NCBI GenBank assembly: GCA_963802635.1
Contig: CAWDJJ010000003.1
Coordinates: forward strand, 310,001 to 374,000
DNA length: 64,000 bases
DNA from: CAVTLG01 sp963802635
Lineage (GTDB): Bacteria > Chloroflexota > Ktedonobacteria > Ktedonobacterales > Ktedonobacteraceae
Direction of reading: 5' to 3'
Shown here: positions 61,256 to 64,000 of the stretch, piece after piece
How positions within the stretch are numbered: the stretch's first letter is position 1
Layout of the letters: every line of letters starts with the position of its first letter
The notes under the pieces: generated by a model
What the model was told of the DNA's origin: nothing
Seen by the model: only the letters and a program-made list of their open reading frames with translations
Databases searched by the model: none
Program-made: the position numbers and the translations under genes

Positions 61256-62025
61256 CTCAGAAAGTACCATCTCAAGTCGCCGGAATCCAGACTGACGTTT
61301 GGCTGCAAACTCTGAAAAATATGTTGCAACGCGCTCATTTTGCCACGCGCAGAAAAAACGATATTGGTTGTATTACGCGCCCCACTACAGAGCTGGACCG
61401 GGTCCTGGTTGGCAGAAACCGCTACCGTGGGCATGGCAACTGGCGCGTATCCGTCCAGGGTGTTCGCATCAGGAGCCGCACTACACTGAAAAGCAGTATT
61501 CTTAGAAGTCAAGGGCGCTTGTGAAAACGTGATAGAGTCATGATCAGCCAGCAGATAGGTAATGACAAAGTTACTTCCTAGCACCGGATGACGTAAGGTA
61601 CCTGACACATTCAGGAGACAGGTACCCGCTGGTAATGTTGGTGGCAGGAAGACCGTAAAACCCAGGTTCGCCTGAACCTCCGACCAGCTTGTCAGCGTGA
61701 CGGGTGTGCCATTCGCTGGTCCCAGGCTCGTACTCGGCACAGCCGCCGCTTCACCAGCAGATGGTTTCACGGCTGACGCATCATCGCGAAAGACCATTGC
61801 AGGCTTGCTACACCAATGTAACTGTGCGAGCGCCACCTGTTTGGACGTTGCAGTAGCACCGTTACTATTCAAGCTACCACCTGGACCCGTACATGCAGCC
61901 AGCAAGACACCAGAAAAGACAAGCAGAAGAGAAAGATAAGTCCATTGCCTATGTAGCGTGTGCAAATGCACAAGGCCATTCGTAGCCTGACATGTATCAG
62001 ATATTTTTTGCTGGAATAGAGGCAT
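61252..62025 (-). CDS. Lipoprotein, hypothetical
   Basis: 257 residues. A basic N-region and hydrophobic stretch end in VLLAAC, a lipobox, so the mature protein starts at Cys 45 and is membrane-anchored outside. The N-region before it is unusually long. The mature part is Ala/Ser/Thr-rich with a domain near PVTLTSWSEVQANLGFTVFL that resembles DUF4367-like regulators of sporulation sigma factors in length only. AAGGAG upstream of the ATG is well placed. Divergent from dnaA. Confidence 0.7.
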   Translation of the reverse strand: MPLFQQKISDTCQATNGLVHLHTLHRQWTYLSLLLVFSGVLLAACTGPGGSLNSNGATATSKQVALAQLHWCSKPAMVFRDDASAVKPSAGEAAAVPSTSLGPANGTPVTLTSWSEVQANLGFTVFLPPTLPAGTCLLNVSGTLRHPVLGSNFVITYLLADHDSITFSQAPLTSKNTAFQCSAAPDANTLDGYAPVAMPTVAVSANQDPVQLCSGARNTTNIVFSARGKMSALQHIFQSLQPNVSLDSGDLRWYFLR

Positions 62026-62389
62026 AAAAAAAGCTCCTTAAAGACTGCATATTGTCCGCTGGCTAGCGAAAAAGAGCGATGGGTATGAGACGCTTGCTGC
62101 CCCGATACAATCTGCACCGTTTAATTCAGAACATTACCCTTACTATTATAATCTTTGGCTAACTATACTGGAAATAGCGCGAGAATCCTATCGCGTAGCT
62201 CTTATGAATGGTACAAAAGGAGGGCTTTACAGCGTTCTAATTTAATGCTACCATTACACCCTACCGACACGAATACAATTAAGGGGGCGTTTTTTCGTTT
62301 AATTTCCCCTATCATTATACTAATAACGTGCGGATAATGTATCAAGGCATTTTGAATGATCTAGGAATATCCCCAAAGGGGTGCCGCGT
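62026..62389. other. Gap between lipoprotein and dnaA; no DnaA boxes seen
   Basis: A TATAAT at 62147-62152 has no matching -35. TATACT-like bases at about 62315 could serve dnaA. The sequence CCCCAAAGGGG (62371-62381) covers the ribosome site just before the GTG start and may fold over it. I find no TTATCCACA-type box here, so this gap is not an obvious oriC. Confidence 0.4.
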
Positions 62390-63973
62390 GTGAATGAGAA
62401 ACAGATCTGGCAAGCAACTATAGAACGATTACAAACGAAGGTAAGCACGGCAGTTTTTACCACCTGGTTTCAGGGGACATCTGCACATTCTTTTCAAGAT
62501 GGCGTCTTCGTTGTCCGCGTGCCTACGACATTTGCCAAGGCACATCTGGAAAATCGCTTTTACGACTCTATTCACACGCTACTAGTAGAGGTTACGGGAG
62601 CACCGATTGAAGTGCAATTTATCGTGGGAAAAGAGCTTTTAGAAGATATACCAGCAACACCAGCCGCAGATCAACCACTGCGCACAACCAAACGCAACTA
62701 TCGCTTGCCGAAGGGACGTTTTTCTTCGGCATTGCGCGACAAACGTATGTCTGATGCGGCCACGGCCATGACCTCGATGGCACCGGTTGTGCCACAGGCG
62801 AATGCGTATCTTAGCACACCAAACGACGAAGTACAGCCAGCCCCACTGGAAAACAACCTGAACGCATTCAATGAAACATACGAATTGCGCACTCCTCTGG
62901 CAACACAGAAAAAACAGGAATATAGCCCGCTCCTACCCAGTAGTCCTTCCTTCGAGGGATTGCTGAATTCACGCTATACGTTCAATGCGTTCATCGTAGG
63001 TAAGTCAAACCAGATGGCGCACGCGGCTTCGCTGGCTGTCTCAGAAAACCCTGGCCGTATCTACAATCCGCTCTTTCTCTACGGAGGCGTGGGACTGGGC
63101 AAAACCCACTTGCTGCATGCTATTGGTCACGCAGGCGAGAGCGCGGGCTTGAATGTGCTGTATGTGACCTCTGAGAAATTTACGAATGAGATTGTGAATG
63201 CGATCCGCTTCCAGAAGACGGAAGAGTTTCGCTCAAAATACCGCCAGATTGATATCCTGCTGGTCGATGATATTCAGTTCATTGCAGGCAAAGAATCAAC
63301 GGAAGAAGAATTTTTTCATACGTTTAATACGCTCCACAATGCCAATAAGCAGATTGTTGTCACCAGTGACCGACCACCAAAGGCCATTAATAGCTTGCAG
63401 GATCGTCTGCGTTCACGCTTCGAGTGGGGACTTCTAGCCGACGTGCAAGCACCTGAATACGAGCATCGCCTGGCTATTTTGCGCTCCAAATCAGAATCGT
63501 TGCGCTTCACAGTACCAGCTGGCGTTATCGAATATATTGCACGCCCCGAGTGCAGTAGTGTGCGTGAACTCGAAGGTGCTCTGAATCGTGTGATTGCTTA
63601 CGCAACACTGCATGATGCTCCACTCACGTCAGGATTAGCGGCACAGGCGCTAGAACACATTTATGACAAGAAAGCAACTTCGACTTTGGCGGTCCCAGAA
63701 GTGCTAAATGGGATTTGCCGCTACTATAATGTGCAGGCCGATCTGCTGCGTGGTAAGCAGCGCGACCGCGATATCGCCTGGCCGCGCCAGGTAGCGATGT
63801 ATCTGATGCGCGAGGAGACCTCGGCATCTCTCCAGGTCATTGGTGCTGCGTTGGGCGGACGTGATCATACGACTATTATGCATGGCTGGGAAAAAGTACG
63901 CGCAGAGATTGCCAATAACGACCAGGCGCGTCAAGAAATTGCCGCAGTTCTGGATTCATTACACCACCCCTAG
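62390..63973 (+). CDS. dnaA: Chromosomal replication initiator DnaA
   Basis: 527 residues. Domain I (IWQATIERLQTKVSTAVFTT), a long variable domain II (about 95-190), the AAA+ domain with GGVGLGKTH (about 233) and LLVDDIQFI, and the domain IV DNA-binding signature GGRDHTTIMHG. It binds DnaA boxes and opens oriC. I prefer GTG 62390 over GTG 62381, because the AAAGGGG site is then six bases away and the protein starts (M)NEKQIW as in relatives. dnaN would be expected past the window edge. Confidence 0.94.
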   Translation: MNEKQIWQATIERLQTKVSTAVFTTWFQGTSAHSFQDGVFVVRVPTTFAKAHLENRFYDSIHTLLVEVTGAPIEVQFIVGKELLEDIPATPAADQPLRTTKRNYRLPKGRFSSALRDKRMSDAATAMTSMAPVVPQANAYLSTPNDEVQPAPLENNLNAFNETYELRTPLATQKKQEYSPLLPSSPSFEGLLNSRYTFNAFIVGKSNQMAHAASLAVSENPGRIYNPLFLYGGVGLGKTHLLHAIGHAGESAGLNVLYVTSEKFTNEIVNAIRFQKTEEFRSKYRQIDILLVDDIQFIAGKESTEEEFFHTFNTLHNANKQIVVTSDRPPKAINSLQDRLRSRFEWGLLADVQAPEYEHRLAILRSKSESLRFTVPAGVIEYIARPECSSVRELEGALNRVIAYATLHDAPLTSGLAAQALEHIYDKKATSTLAVPEVLNGICRYYNVQADLLRGKQRDRDIAWPRQVAMYLMREETSASLQVIGAALGGRDHTTIMHGWEKVRAEIANNDQARQEIAAVLDSLHHP

Positions 63974-64000
63974 TTGCTGGTGTCTGCAGCGCTGTGAAAT

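Overview
The window looks like a chromosomal segment of a Chloroflexota bacterium of the Ktedonobacteria type: a non-photosynthetic, probably filamentous and spore-forming soil or compost organism. The basis is the mix of genes (zinc-ribbon FHA and kinase-like proteins, TipA-like MerR regulator, WhiG/FliA-type sigma factor, many IS and palindromic repeats, nuo genes, GH15/GH127 enzymes) at moderate G+C. The assignment is an inference from gene style; no rRNA gene is present to confirm it.

Layout. 0-9 kb: end of a GH15 glucoamylase-like gene, a PsiE-like membrane protein, a Ca2+/H+ antiporter, an IS4-type insertion sequence with clear ends and a 9-bp target duplication, a large zinc-ribbon pseudokinase, and a two-gene signalling-type operon behind a near-consensus sigma-70 promoter. 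9.5-15.8 kb: nuoJKLMN, the distal membrane arm of respiratory complex I, closed by a terminator. 16-19.6 kb: a RAYT transposase between palindromic repeats, the last codons of a lost ppc gene, myo-inositol-phosphate synthase and repeat-rich DNA. 19.6-21.7 kb: a sigma-28-type sigma factor, a FlgM-like anti-sigma factor and csrA, all on the minus strand, separated by repeat elements. 21.9-28.4 kb: a small conserved gene, recO, tRNA-Cys, tRNA-Gly and two large overlapping genes related to helicase-associated (PF13625-like) and SWIM proteins.

28.4-38.5 kb is the accessory zone. It contains two ~0.5-0.6 kb direct repeat blocks, each built from a MITE-like and a palindromic element, enclosing an AAA ATPase (RepA-like), a SnoaL-like gene and a Fic protein. 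Next comes an orphan CRISPR array without cas genes, cut in two by an IS701-type element that carries two paralogous DNA-binding proteins. 38.7-42.1 kb: a hypothetical gene, a SWIM zinc-finger protein and a frameshifted WGR/beta-propeller protein, ended by a terminator. 42.1-49 kb: a tandem duplication of a secreted lectin/CAP protein gene together with the start of tldD, then intact tldD and tldE. 49-64 kb: mostly housekeeping and regulatory genes (cvpA-like, hflX with an apparent ACG start, a frameshifted GAF/chemoreceptor gene, upp, GH127, a TipA-type MerR gene with its own 19-bp-spacer promoter, a frameshifted FAD oxidoreductase, an FHA protein, a lipoprotein, dnaA).

At least five short repeat families (called A to E below) are scattered between genes and often form hairpins; one IS and probably one terminator-like repeat are themselves interrupted by others. 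Four genes carry a single-base frameshift, which means either real decay or uncorrected indel errors in the assembly.
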